A DNA stretch of 64,000 nucleotides from Anaspis maculata (Eukaryota; Arthropoda; Insecta; Coleoptera; Scraptiidae): assembly GCA_949128115.1 (NCBI GenBank), contig OX421963.1:248001-312000 (forward strand). Reading direction: 5' to 3'. The position numbers were made by a program, and so were the translations under genes. Each line of letters starts with the position of its first letter. The first letter of the stretch is position 1. The notes below the pieces were generated by a model. That model did no database searches, was not told the DNA's origin, and saw nothing but the letters and a program-made list of their open reading frames with translations. Positions 25,010 to 35,168 of the stretch are shown here, one piece after another.

Positions 25010-26256
25010 TTAATTATATTCTTGTTGTGATTCAACTGAGAACAATGATTCTTGTGAGGAACAGCTAGTCATTCCATTATGTTCATCAGGTTTTGTACCT
25101 GATTGGAGCAATAATTTGTTACATATTCGAGTACAACGGCTTCTCATTGAGCGAGTTGAGAGTGTTAAGTGGATTTCTTTTATCATTTTGATGAGAGATT
25201 CAATGTTTTCGGTGAATGTTCTAGCTATTTTTAGAGGGTCGTTTGAACCATGGCATTCTTCAAAGACTTTCACAAGGGGTTCGTAAGATAGAACGTAGTT
25301 GGATGGATTTTCCTTGATCAATTTTTTGCTGGTGAAATCACGTCAGTTACTAGGTCAGGAATACTGTTTTGCGAGCTTGATTTTTTCAATTTTTTTTGGA
25401 GGATTGTTTTTACCTGGTATTGATTTGCCTTTCGGCTGATTGGGCGTTTTTGTTTTTGGTTCGACGAATACAAATTTGTCCTGGTTGTTACCGGGGTTTT
25501 CAAATATGGTAGGTGAAGTTTCAGGGAAATTAGCGTAGTCGGTAAAAATGGTATTTGTCACGGATGCTGGTCTTTTATGGCTGATACTTCATAAATTCTC
25601 GGTGTTGTCATTCTTATTGTCGATCAGAGAGGAAGGATGTGCATTTTCAGTCTGAGTGGCATTGTTATTTGGACACTGGTCAGCTTTGTGTCCTTGTTCC
25701 TTACAAAGGAAACAAATTAGCTCGCCTGTACCGATCGAAATGCGGTATTCGGTATCTTCCAGACGAATAAGGAATAATGGAGGAAGGATAATGTCTTCGT
25801 TTGGCTGTATAAAAACTTGGCGTCTGAAACTCAAAATATGTGCATATTCTCCTCTCTCAATATCTGCTCGCAAAAAGGTTACATTTGAAACAATTTCACA
25901 CCCTAAATTTGCGATTCTTCCAAAATTTTGTGGGGTGTAGAAGGACAGACATTCGAGAGCACCAGTCTTCGTGCCGGCGTGATCAATCGACGTAACAAAA
26001 CCTCTTTGTCATCAATGGTGATTGAATTGTGTTTTGAGACTATTTTGTCTACTATTTGGACAGACGACAAGTAGATGCAAACTCGGTTTCTGGACATCCT
26101 CGAGGCAAATGTTATGTTTTTTGGACCAACTATTTTACCAATTGGTATGACATATTCCCTTCACTCCAAATTGTCTACCACGTCTAGGATGATGGCTAAC
26201 TCTTTTTTAGGGTAGACGACAGATTTTGCGACATTCGCGTATTGAGTAGGTGTTTT
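25010..26256 (-). pseudogene. LINE A ORF1 remnant (gag-like nucleic-acid binding protein)
   Basis: Fragments at 25903-26097, 25589-25873, 25318-25561 and 25010-25321 together correspond to the ORF1 protein of copy B. A CCHC zinc knuckle (CFLCKEQGHKADQC) is visible in the 25589-25873 piece, followed by a Lys/Pro-rich linker and a conserved C-terminal block ending SVESQQEY. The start codon (ATG at 31883) lies beyond the LINE B insertion, so the frame is physically split. Further frameshifts are present. Confidence 0.85.
26245..26256. repeat. Target-site duplication, left copy
   Basis: AGTAGGTGTTTT, identical to 31836-31847. It abuts the poly(A) tail of LINE B, which reads as poly(T) on the plus strand. 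The exact right border is blurred because the T run continues into the tail. Confidence 0.85.
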
Positions 26257-26350
26257 TTTTTTTTTTTTTTTTTTATTAAGAAATTATGTTGCTCAGCCAC
26301 TTGGACTATTTGCAACCAGTAACAATACAAATCACACTGTAGACACTATA

Positions 26351-29300
26351 CTATACAAGTTCTAGTAATTGGGTGTTTTTCAAATAGGTGACCAGTGTGT
26401 CTTCTCTTTCTTCACTATTTGCCAAAACGCTCTGAATGTCATTCTCTGGGAAGGTTCTGAAGATTTCATATTTTTTGCAGTCCAAAAGAAGGTGTTTTAC
26501 ATCCACCTGGACTCCGCACACTTCGCACATGGGAGGATCCGTTTTCGCAATGATGAAACTGTGCGTTATGTTTGTGTGGCCTATTCTCAGACGAGTGAGT
26601 GCTACTTGGGCTCTTTTTTGTAGTGCTGTAGGGATCCAGGCTTCTGTGGTGTTCTTGATTTCACGAAGTTTGCTGTTCTGCAACGTCCATTGATGTTTTC
26701 ATTCGTCCAATACTAGGGTTTTCATGTATTTTTTGATGTCATCGAGTACCATTTGTCTTTCTTGGGTGGAACCTGGGGATGTTGCTGCGTTCACGGCCTC
26801 GCGATCGGCTATCTCGTTCCCCTGGATTCCGACGTGGGAGGGAACCCAGAAAAGAACCACTCGCTTCCCATGGTTTCGAATGTTGGTAATTTTTTCCTGA
26901 ATGTTCTGGACTACATAGTTTGCAGGATATATTTGTGTGATGGCATGGATGGCGCTCAACGAGTCAGTGCATACCATGATTGTATGATATACCGTTGATG
27001 GAGGGGCGTTGGCTGGTGTTCGAGAGGCCGAGGGATCTCCCTCGGCCTCAGGGACACCAGTTATGTTGGCTGCACTTATGAACGCTTGCAGTATTGCGTA
27101 TAGTTCGGCATTGTACACACTAGTGTCTTTTGGAAGTTTGAAAGATTTTGGTTGGTTTGTCACTATTACCGCACACCCGACACCACTTTCACTTTTCGAA
27201 GCGTCCGTATAGATTACGAGGGAGTTATCGAACTTAGCACTGATTGATCTAAAGGAACCTTGGATTACAGAGGGAGTTATTTCAGATTTAGGATGTTTTG
27301 TTAATTCTAATACGGTTTCAGGCGGTTGGAAGTTCCATGGGGGATGATGTAATTTGGGCCTGGGTGTACTTATTGGGAATGATATATTCTGTTCTCGTAA
27401 GATGGTGTTAATTTGTTCGTAGAATGGTTTGGCATTACTTTTCATTTTCTCGTATGTTTTCGAAAATCGATCAGAGAAGGTGCATCTATGCGCTGGGTTT
27501 TGGATGTTGGTTGATACTCGTGCAGCATATTTGAGGGCTAGTTGTTTTCTTCTGTATGGAAGAGGAGGTTCTCCCGTTATACTATGCAGACTATTCACAG
27601 GGCTGGTACGAAAAGCTCCGCAGCATATTCTAAGTGATGTGCTGGCGATGGAATTGATCATCTTCAGTAGTGATTTACTTGCAGAGTTATAGATAAACGA
27701 TCCGTAATCGATTTTCGAGCGTACCACGCTTTTATAAACTCGAATTAATGTTGTACTATCGGCACCCCAGGTGTGATTTGCTATGGTCTTCAGTAATCCT
27801 AATCCCTGTTGGCAGTCTTTCTTGAGATGATTGAGGTGCTGCGCCCAGGTGAGTTTTTTATCCAACAGCATGCCGAGAAATTTGATGGATTCCGTCTCTG
27901 CGATTTTGTTTCCATAAAGGTAGAGCTGAGGAGCATTTAGGGATGGCTTCTTTGAGAATAGTATACATTTTGTTTTAGTGGTTGAAAATTTGTAGCCTAT
28001 GCTGCTGGTCTGCTTCACCAATGAGTTCACTGCTCGCTGCATCAAGCTCTTCATAGTTTGTAAGTTTTTGCCCTTGACGTAAATTACCAGGTCATCTGCA
28101 TATAACAAGGATTTGATTGGCGGTGTCAGTTTACTAATGGCGTCATTTATGGCAACCAAGAAAAGTGAGACACTTAGTACTGCTCCCTGAGGTGTCCCAT
28201 TTTCAAGGGATTTTTCTTGAGAGAAGACGCCGTTGGCGAAAACCCTAAATGTCCTGTTACTCAGAAAGTTGATAATGAAATGAAGCATATTGCCCTCTAT
28301 GCCCCAGTTTTGAATTTTATTGACTATGTTATATCTCCACGTCATATCATACGCCTTCTCTAGATCGAAGAAGACGGACAGAACATACTGTTTGCTGGCG
28401 AAGGACTCCAGAATCTCTGATTGTAAGACAACCAGATTATCTGCGGTGGATCTTTCTTTTCTGAAACCGGATTGTTCTGCAGTTAGAAGGTTATTTCGTT
28501 CCAAATACCAGGTGAGTCGATTATTCGTCATTCTTTCCATTAGTTTACTCATCGTACAGGTTAAGGAGATCGGACGGTACGAATCCATCGCAGAAGTCGG
28601 TTTGTTGGGCTTGCAGATTGGGATTATTATGGCCGTTGACCATATCTTTGGAAACTGGTGTGTGATCCATAGATCATTTAGTAAGTTCAGTAGGCAGAGC
28701 TTTGCTTCGTTGGAAATTCTGCAGAGAAATATGAATGGAATGTTGTCTGGTCCGGGTGAAGAATTCTTTGATGCTGCTAAGGCGTTTTCGAGTTCGATGT
28801 ATTTGAACGTGAGATTCAGCTTGTTTTCGGTGTCTCTTTGGGGCAATATGGGGTTGATTTCTTGCGATATTTTAGTTGTAAGAAAGGTGTGGTCATAGTT
28901 AAGATTACTGGACTGTGTTTCATAATGTGTTGCCAAGTTTTCTGCGACGTCTTCAGGTGTTTTTATTGATCTTCCATTCAGATTTATCACGGGGATGTTA
29001 TATTGAGTGTTTATACCTTTGATGCTTTTGATCTTCTTCCACACTTCAGATGATGGAGTGTTGCTATCCATAGATGATACATATTTTTCCCAGGACTCTT
29101 TTTTGCTTCGCCGTAGTATAAATCGAGCTTTTGCTCTCAGTCTTTTGAATTCAAGCAGATTGTCTAGACTTATTTGGTGTTTCCATTTATTATACGCTTT
29201 CTTCTTTTCTTTTATTATCTGCTCACACTCTGAGTTCCACCAAGGGACCCTCCGTTGTTTTATACTAGGTGTCGTTTTACCTATTGCCCATTCAGCTGCT

Positions 29301-30118
29301 TCGGTGAGAATGTCCGAGAAATTATTAATGGCTTCGACTGGATTTTGAGGTGATTTGGGAATAATATTGATTTTGTTGTCAACTATACCCGCAGATAGCT
29401 CCCAGTTGGCCTTGTCTAGTTTCCATTTTGGTCGTCTTGTTATTGCGGGTTGGCCTGCTTTCGTATCTCTCAGATATATTCCGAAGTGGTCACTACCGTG
29501 TAAATCTTCATCTATTTCCCAAGCCAGGTCAGGTGCTAAAGTTGGATCGCATAGGGTGATGTCAATTGCTGAATAATTTCCATTATAAGAATTAAATCTT
29601 GTTTTCCGTCCATCATTCATCACGACTAGATTCTCCAAGTCAATAAATTTTTCAAAAATCAGTCCCTTCCGATCGCTGTGTTCTGATCCCCAAATTATAT
29701 TGTATGAGTTAATGTCACCGAGGATGATGCGGGGAGATGGAAGCTGTCTAGCGAGGTCTCGGAGCTCTTGGAGGTCGAATACTCTGTTTGGTGGGATATA
29801 CAGATTACAAACAGTGATGGTCTTTGTATTGTATTCCACCGTTACTGCTACGGCTTCTAGATTTGTCGTCAGTGCAATTTCTCTTGAGCTATAGTTGTTT
29901 TTGATGTATGTAGCAACACCTCCACTTGCTCTGGCAACTTCTATTCGGTTTTTGTAAAAAACTGTGTAGCCTTTTATTTGGTGGTGTTTGTTGTCCTTGA
30001 AATTTGTTTCTTGAACGCATATAAGTTCTGGTGAATTTTCACGTATGGTTATGTTTAGATCTGTTATATTGTTGTAGAGTCCATTGATGTTCCACTGCAG
30101 GATAAAAGAGGTAGCCAT
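26351..30118 (-). pseudogene. LINE B ORF2: AP endonuclease, reverse transcriptase, RNase H; one in-frame TGA
   Basis: The ATG at 30118 (MATSFILQW) is chosen because copy C starts at the equivalent place; the frame is open further upstream to 30190. Residues below count from this Met. The endonuclease spans about 4-215, with GDIN at ~134 and SDHF at ~209. Reverse transcriptase spans about 455-730: SYRPISLT, FFDLEKAYD, GTPQGAVLS and the catalytic YADD at ~673. RNase H has TDAS ~971, NAEL, CTDS and VPSHVGIQGNE ~1092. The frame reaches 1139 aa and is then stopped by TGA at 26699-26701. The same frame continues for 115 codons to 26351 and encodes the usual C-terminal zinc finger (CEVCGVQVDVKHLLLDC). 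So this is a single nonsense change, or less likely readthrough, in an otherwise intact ~1279-codon frame. It follows the ORF1 stop by 10 nt. Confidence 0.9.
27024..27049. repeat. Perfect 12-bp inverted repeat inside the LINE B RNase H coding region
   Basis: GAGGCCGAGGGA is followed by a 2-nt loop (TC) and its exact reverse complement; shorter imperfect pairing (GGTGT/ACACC) extends the stem outward to 27015-27058. It encodes part of a Pro/Ala/Ser-rich insert between the NAEL and CTDS motifs of RNase H. Confidence 0.85.
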
Positions 30119-30128
30119 GAGTCTGAAT

Positions 30129-31421
30129 CTAAAACGTGCTGGAGGACTGTGAACAGTCCGACTCACTTTCCGACGCCGCTTTCTCTCCATAAAACTGTCT
30201 GTATATTTTGTTTTTTAGTCTGGTACATCTAGACTTCATTCCTCGATTAGTTAGGTGTGAATGTACAAATTTTAGCATATCGAGCAGTCCTTCGATGTCT
30301 TCTGTATATTCTTTGGCGATACTTAGAGGGTCTGTTGATCCTTGAGTATTTTCAAAGAAAGTTACAATTTCGTCGTAGTTGAGGGGAAACTTTTTGGTGG
30401 AGTTGTCAATTACAGATTTGGCAGGTTTCAGTTGTTCATCCAGGGGCTGTAGGTTTTCTTGTGATGCCGTCTTATTTAATTTGTCTCCTTTTTCCACGTT
30501 GGTCTGGTTGAGGGTTGGTTTCTGTTCTGTTTTTTGCGTTTTTGGTTTTTTTGGGTTTTTCTTTAGTTGGATTGCTTCTTTTGGCATGGGAAATACTGTT
30601 GCGTTGTCTGGAAGTTCAATGGTGGGTGATGGAGATTCAGCAATTCTTTTTTTAGGGTTTCCTGGTTCTATGGGGGTTAGGGGTGTATCATTATTGTCAT
30701 AGGCCTCCAGGGCTTCAGTCTCTTCGTGGATGTTAGCGGTTGTGGTTGTGGACTCCAAAGTATCCATTTCTTCTGAGGTTCTGTTTGTTTTAGGGCAAGA
30801 CGCTGCTTTATGTCCATTTTCCTTACAGTTAAAGCAGGATAGTTCATCATATGTGAGGAATATGCGGAAGGTTTCTTCATCATGTTCAACTAGTACAGAT
30901 GACGGAAGTTCAATATTTTCATCAGGTTGAATATACATTTGCCTTCTGAAACTCAGTACATGACTGTAGTCGTCACCCATGTATCCAGCTCGCAAAGTTG
31001 TGATCGAAGAAACGGGTTTGAATCCCATTGTTTTGATTTCTGCTTCCAATAATGAGTTTGGCAGTGAGAAACATACATTTGAGAAGATGATTCGACGAGC
31101 TTGGGATTTTAACCGTCTTATTGGAATTCGTTCGCCATTGATCGGAATTGTCTTGTGGTTTTCTACAAGTTCATCAACTAGTTTGACGCTTGAGAGAAAA
31201 ATACATATGCGATTTTTCGATATTCTGGACGCTGCTAAAATGTTTTTGGGGCCAATGATATTGCCTATTGGGAATATGTATTCAGGTAATCTCAGGTTTT
31301 CATTTTCCAAAATATCCAGAACGATTGCTTGATCTCTTTTGGGTTGCGATACGGATTTTGTTATGTTAGCGTAGCTTAAATTTGGAGTTCCATTGGATGG
31401 GTTTTGTTGAGATGATGACAT
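30129..31421 (-). CDS. LINE B ORF1: gag-like nucleic-acid binding protein
   Basis: A 430-residue frame starting MSSSQQNPSNG and ending in a TAG at 30129-30131, 10 nt before the ORF2 ATG. I-clade ORF1 proteins coat the element RNA in a ribonucleoprotein and act as nucleic-acid chaperones. Here there is an N-terminal RNA-binding-like region (about residues 30-190) and a single CCHC zinc knuckle, CFNCKENGHKAASC, at about residue 195-210. A Pro/Lys/Glu-rich disordered linker follows, with a conserved C-terminal block (about 350-415) that also survives in copies A and C. The frame is uninterrupted, which supports a recent insertion. Confidence 0.88.
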   Translation of the reverse strand: MSSSQQNPSNGTPNLSYANITKSVSQPKRDQAIVLDILENENLRLPEYIFPIGNIIGPKNILAASRISKNRICIFLSSVKLVDELVENHKTIPINGERIPIRRLKSQARRIIFSNVCFSLPNSLLEAEIKTMGFKPVSSITTLRAGYMGDDYSHVLSFRRQMYIQPDENIELPSSVLVEHDEETFRIFLTYDELSCFNCKENGHKAASCPKTNRTSEEMDTLESTTTTANIHEETEALEAYDNNDTPLTPIEPGNPKKRIAESPSPTIELPDNATVFPMPKEAIQLKKNPKKPKTQKTEQKPTLNQTNVEKGDKLNKTASQENLQPLDEQLKPAKSVIDNSTKKFPLNYDEIVTFFENTQGSTDPLSIAKEYTEDIEGLLDMLKFVHSHLTNRGMKSRCTRLKNKIYRQFYGEKAASESESDCSQSSSTF

Positions 31422-31835
31422 TTTTGCAGAATGTTGTGGATCCCTGTTGTCAGAAATCCTCTGGATTCGAAAATGTTACTATATTTTATGGAGTCCAGAA
31501 CGAAGCATGGTTTTATTTTGTAATTAGGTAGGTACCTACCTATGTTGTTGTTTTTCTCTTATCGCACAGCTGAGCTGCGGATAGAGAAAAAAGGTAGGTA
31601 TAGATAACGCTGTTATATTTCGGACGAGGATTGTGGACCAAAGTTTATTAGTTTCGGGGTTTTAACCATATGTGCGGAGGTTAAGTGTATCAATTAGGGA
31701 TAACTGAGGAAATCTATCACCTGACTGCACAGTTTTCCGCCGGTAAGTCGTCCTAAAAACACGATTATTTGTTCACTTTAGAGGAGCGCATGCTACTTCC
31801 ACAACTGTCAAACTTCAATCTTCATATTCAATTTC
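31422..31835 (-). promoter_or_regulatory. LINE B 5' UTR / internal promoter region
   Basis: About 414 bp between the element 5' end (defined by the target duplication) and the ORF1 ATG. It contains a perfect palindrome AGGTAGGTACCTACCT (near 31527-31542). Non-LTR elements of this clade usually carry an internal promoter here; no specific element was recognised. Confidence 0.5.
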
Positions 31836-31847
31836 AGTAGGTGTTTT
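31836..31847. repeat. Target-site duplication, right copy
   Basis: AGTAGGTGTTTT, identical to 26245-26256. The uninterrupted sequence in copy C (62693-62704) carries this word only once and is the empty-site reference. Confidence 0.9.
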
Positions 31848-31970
31848 GTTCACATTTGGTTGTTGAGAAAGTTGGTTATTCATTTTGGTAAAAATTGAAA
31901 GTAGCCCCTGTAGTCAGAAGCTAGATTCTTGAGGTTGAGAGGTTTACTGGCGAATTAGAAGTATTTATTC
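31836..31970 (-). mobile_element. LINE copy A, 5' end displaced by LINE B
   Basis: This continues copy A across the LINE B insertion. The sequence GTTCACATTTGGTTGTTGAG and what follows matches copy C at 62705-62830 closely. It includes the copy A ORF1 ATG at 31883 (frame beginning MNNQL) and the start of its 5' UTR. Confidence 0.88.
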
Positions 31971-32847
31971 AATAATTTTAGACAGAATGTTTGTATACAA
32001 AATGTATCCATACCCACAGTGCTATCGCACTGCAGGTAAAAACTACCGTAAACTTCTTGTTTGTTGTGATAAGATAATTTGTCGAAAGTAATATTTGAAA
32101 TACAAAATTGGATGGATATAAAAGAGGACTAAGATATCCTTGTGATCCTGCGGGTGGGAACGGTTAGCGACAAGCGAGTACTCTTAGGGCATCCTTTTTC
32201 ACAAAAATTACGGGAATTCGACAAACGGCACAGTCACTGTAACGCGCTTTCTCGAAGAGCTACCGAACACGTGGGTCCACTGTTGTAAACCGATACCGAC
32301 CAAAAGAGTTAAAATATTGAAAATTGAGAAACGGTATGTTCATTGAGCTCAGCACCGAAGAAAGTACCTCATACAACAACTTTTATACCGTTATTGTCTT
32401 GTTCTTTTTCGGCGGTTGTTGTTCTTGCTTTCTTGTTTGGTGCGACTTTGTGAGAATACAATGAATTTATTTCAAGCCCGCAGTGTTTGTATCTGTTGCG
32501 TTGTCTCGTGCGTTGTGTTCAGCCTTTGTGGTAAATGGCTGAATTGACAAGCAATTAATTTTGTTATCAAATTAGCGAAAACCATCGGTCGTTAATTTTA
32601 TACGAGGCTGCGCTCGGCGACACCTCGACCGGACACCACCAAGTAAGAATGGTGCAAAATGAGGAATAAAAAATATCCGAGAGGTAATACAAGACTCTCG
32701 AGGATTGTGTTGGGTTTCAAAGGCCTTTGACTTTGCAATTTTGTATTTGGGCAAGCCCTTCCACATCTTTGTTCGTGATTGTTAATCTGTATGTTCATTT
32801 TCAGCCTGATGAAGCCCTAAATTAGGACGAAACGTTGCATTATACGA
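31971..32847. other. Non-coding DNA, nothing recognised
   Basis: About 880 bp without a supported gene. A phrase GATGAAGCCCTAAATTAGGA near 32809 followed by CGAAACGTTGC looks repeat-derived. It could include the remains of a long terminal repeat for the neighbouring gypsy relic, but I found no paired copy. Confidence 0.4.
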
Positions 32848-33840
32848 CTATAATAAAAAAAATAGTCCAATTTCGTCCTGTGTTGTTAAAAAAAGCGTCA
32901 CAGTATTATCCGTTATAGTGAAATCTTGGATAGTTTCAAACGTCGTTGAAACTATTATATCACTTTCGGAAAAAATATTTACATAATCGACATCTACATT
33001 ATCCCAAATTTCATCTTCATTATTTTGAATCGGTGAACGAGAAAGAAAGTCAGCATAGTTTTTTTTTTGACTTGACATATTCTGTCTTATACCTAAGTAT
33101 AATTTGAAAAAATAACTTTCCACCGTCTGAGACGATTCTCCGAATACTGAGGACCACCTTTACTTGGGTTGAAGATTTCCAGTAAAGGTTTATTGTCCAG
33201 TACGAGAGTGAAATCCCTTCCATGCAGGTATTGATTAAACCGACATGATGAGAAAACTACTGCTAACCCTTCCAGTTCAATCTGTGAATAATTTTTTTCA
33301 GCCGGAGGCAACGTCCAAGATATATAAGATATGGGCCTTTCTGAACCATTTGGCCTTGATACATAAGAAACGACACCTCCAATTCCAAAAGAATTTCCAT
33401 CAGTTGATTCAGTTGTTAGTTTCAATTCATATTCCGGATTATAATGTGTTAATATTTCAGCTGACATGAGCATTTGCTTGACTTCAAACGCCACGGTACA
33501 ATATTTATCCCAAACCCATTTTCGATCTTTTCTAAACAATTTGTACAAGGAATGTAGAGCTTGGGCGAGATTTGGCGGAAAGCGTCCATTTTAATAATTG
33601 ACCATACCTAATAAAGATTTTAGATCCGTTACTGTTTCAGGTGCTGGCGCTTTCCTGATAGCTTGTACTTTATATGGGCAGGTTTTTAGACCTTCTTTAT
33701 TGATAATGAATCCCAGGTGATTCACTTCATTCTGGAAAAAAATACACTTATTCACCGAAATTTTGGAACCTGCCTCAGGGCTCTGCCTATGTGTCAAATA
33801 TTTCGAAAACGCAGCATCCAGTCAGAATGTTACAAAAAAA
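32848..33840 (-). pseudogene. Gypsy/Ty3 retrotransposon pol relic (RT end and RNase H)
   Basis: A minus-strand fragment of LTR-retrotransposon pol. The 33591-33797 piece shows the reverse transcriptase thumb-side block (KCIFFQNEVNHLGFIINKEG, then LKSLLGMVNY). A TAA at 33591-33593 interrupts the frame, which continues in phase as NGRFPPNLAQAL and then into the RNase H domain (ERPISYISWTLPPAEKNYSQ, LEGLAVVFSSCRFNQYLHGR, LDNKPLL). The catalytic TDAS motif is degraded to TEST. A frameshift near 33120 separates the tail, where NYADFLSRSP is still readable. No integrase or LTR was found. Old and inactive. Confidence 0.88.
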
Positions 33841-34242
33841 GTGCTTAGATATTTATGAATGGAACAGAGAATTTCGAAATGTAACGATACTGGGACAATT
33901 TCTAGTGGAATATGAAATAAAAAGCGGGGGGTAGAGAAGGGGCGATCTACAATCTGCGCCACTGGTTATTTCCAATAAAACACAACACATCATTCAATGT
34001 ATACTTATTTCAAAAAAACATTATAGAATTTTGAGCGAAATTGGCTGAACGGTTCAAAAGTTATGTCAATAATACGCAATTTGAGTCCCGACTCACCCTG
34101 TATAACAGCAGACTTCAATAATCTCAAAAAGCACGCGGTACTGTTATTACACAAATATTTTTGTGAACAAGATACAATGATCAAATCAAAATTGTATTTT
34201 ACCTAAAATACATTTTTGATCAAAGTTATATTTCAAGTATCT
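33841..34242. other. Repeat-like non-coding DNA upstream of tRNA-Ile
   Basis: No gene seen. It ends with a CACCCTGTATAAC motif near 34095, one of many copies of this transposon-end-like word between 34000 and 37400. Confidence 0.4.
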
Positions 34243-34316
34243 GGCCCATTAGCTCAGTTGGTTAGAGCGTCGTGCTAATAACGCGAAGGTCGCGGGTTCG
34301 ATCCCCTCATGGGCCA
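34243..34316 (+). tRNA. tRNA-Ile (anticodon AAU), copy 1
   Basis: A 74-nt cloverleaf: acceptor GGCCCAT pairs with ATGGGCC, with discriminator A. The D arm contains the A box TAGCTCAGTTGG. The anticodon stem TCGTG/CGCGA encloses the loop CTAATAA with anticodon AAT. The T arm contains the B box GGTTCGATCCC. There is no intron. The T stem GCGGG/CCCTC carries one C-T mismatch shared by all three copies. A T6 run follows. Confidence 0.95.
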
Positions 34317-34319
34317 CAC

Positions 34320-34325
34320 TTTTTT
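34320..34325 (+). terminator. Pol III terminator of tRNA-Ile copy 1
   Basis: A run of six T starting 4 nt after the tRNA end. Confidence 0.8.
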
Positions 34326-35168
34326 GAGTTATTTTGTCCTATAAAAAAAACAAGTGACAACAAATAATTTCTTCGACAATATTCAGACCGACTAACTGAG
34401 AGTTGCGTACTATTTGGCTTGTCTGTCATTCATCACGGCCAACTTAATTTGTAAAAAAAAAATCACAAATTTTGTGAAAATTCCCGATTATCTCGAAAAA
34501 AATGGAGTTCAAGGGTAGGGTACCCCTAGTGAAAATAAAAGAGGATAAAAAAAAACTATCAGATAACGTCATAAAATTAGGGGCATGCTATTTGAAAAAA
34601 ATGAGTTATGAGACTTTGAAAATTATAAAGTTTGGTTTTTTTTTGTGTTTTTGTATCAAGAAATCGCAATTTTTTGACATTGGGATATTGGTCTTTGACT
34701 TGGCTGTCACCATGTCAAGTTTCATCTCTTAGTTTTGGAAAGCAAGGCCGCTACGATTTTTTCAAGATAACTGTGAAAATACGATTTTTTTCAGTTTTTA
34801 ATTTTTAGTTGGTAGCACTGCCACACAATTGAAAAACAAAAATACAGGCATAAGACAGTTGAAGAAGCTGAATTCGAAAATGCAAAAAAATATAGGGTAT
34901 TTTGTTCAAAAAAATTAACATTCTGTTGATTCCGTCAAAATAGGACACCCTGTATAGCTGAAAATAATTTCGGATTATAGGTCTTATCAAACCATATAAC
35001 TTCTTCCCCACATCTTTTTCTCTATCTTGAACGTTAAGACCGCTATGGGATAATTACGCTAGGATGGACCATCCTGTATATCCGGACTCAGAAGATAAAG
35101 CCGCATCATTTCCAATATTTAGATACAAGGTGTCAAGAAAGTTTGAGAGCTCTTTTGAAACACCCTGT
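34326..35168. other. Non-coding repeat-derived DNA between tRNA copy 1 and the foldback element
   Basis: AT-rich with many homopolymer runs and three CACCCTGTATA-type motifs (near 34949, 35069 and 35160). The short frames at 34502-34732 and 34805-35011 have no domain. Phrases such as 'tgtcaagaaagtttgagagctcttttg' suggest overlapping MITE fragments. Confidence 0.4.

Larger units (their letters stand above)
22328..26256 (-). mobile_element. I-clade LINE copy A (main part), decayed, split by LINE B
   Basis: An I-clade non-LTR retrotransposon on the minus strand, recognised by its ORF1 zinc knuckle, AP endonuclease and reverse transcriptase fragments. It is the same family as copy C: long stretches match at the DNA level, for example 26180-26256 with 62637-62712. 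The right end is interrupted at 26256 by copy B, and the 5' end resumes at 31836. At the left, similarity to fragment D stops abruptly at about 22328, so the RNase H region and 3' end are missing. Confidence 0.85.
26257..31835 (-). mobile_element. I-clade LINE copy B, full length (~5.6 kb), nearly intact
   Basis: A minus-strand non-LTR retrotransposon with a ~0.41-kb 5' UTR, ORF1 (30129-31421), ORF2 (30118 down to 26351) and a 3' UTR that ends in a poly(A) tail (poly T at 26257-26274) preceded by AATAAA (26277-26272 on the minus strand). It is bordered by the 12-bp duplication AGTAGGTGTTTT. Its integration into copy A shows it is younger than A. It belongs to the same clade as A, C and D but to a distinct family, since only protein-level similarity is obvious. 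Confidence 0.9.

Noticed and set aside
26369..31332. Plus-strand frames within LINE B (for example 28320-28898, 30379-30702)
   Set aside because: They are antisense shadows of ORF1 and ORF2, which carry all expected motifs.
33591..33840. Possible intact LTR retrotransposon or endogenous retrovirus
   Set aside because: Only the RT end and RNase H are present, with a stop and a frameshift; no LTR, integrase or envelope was seen.
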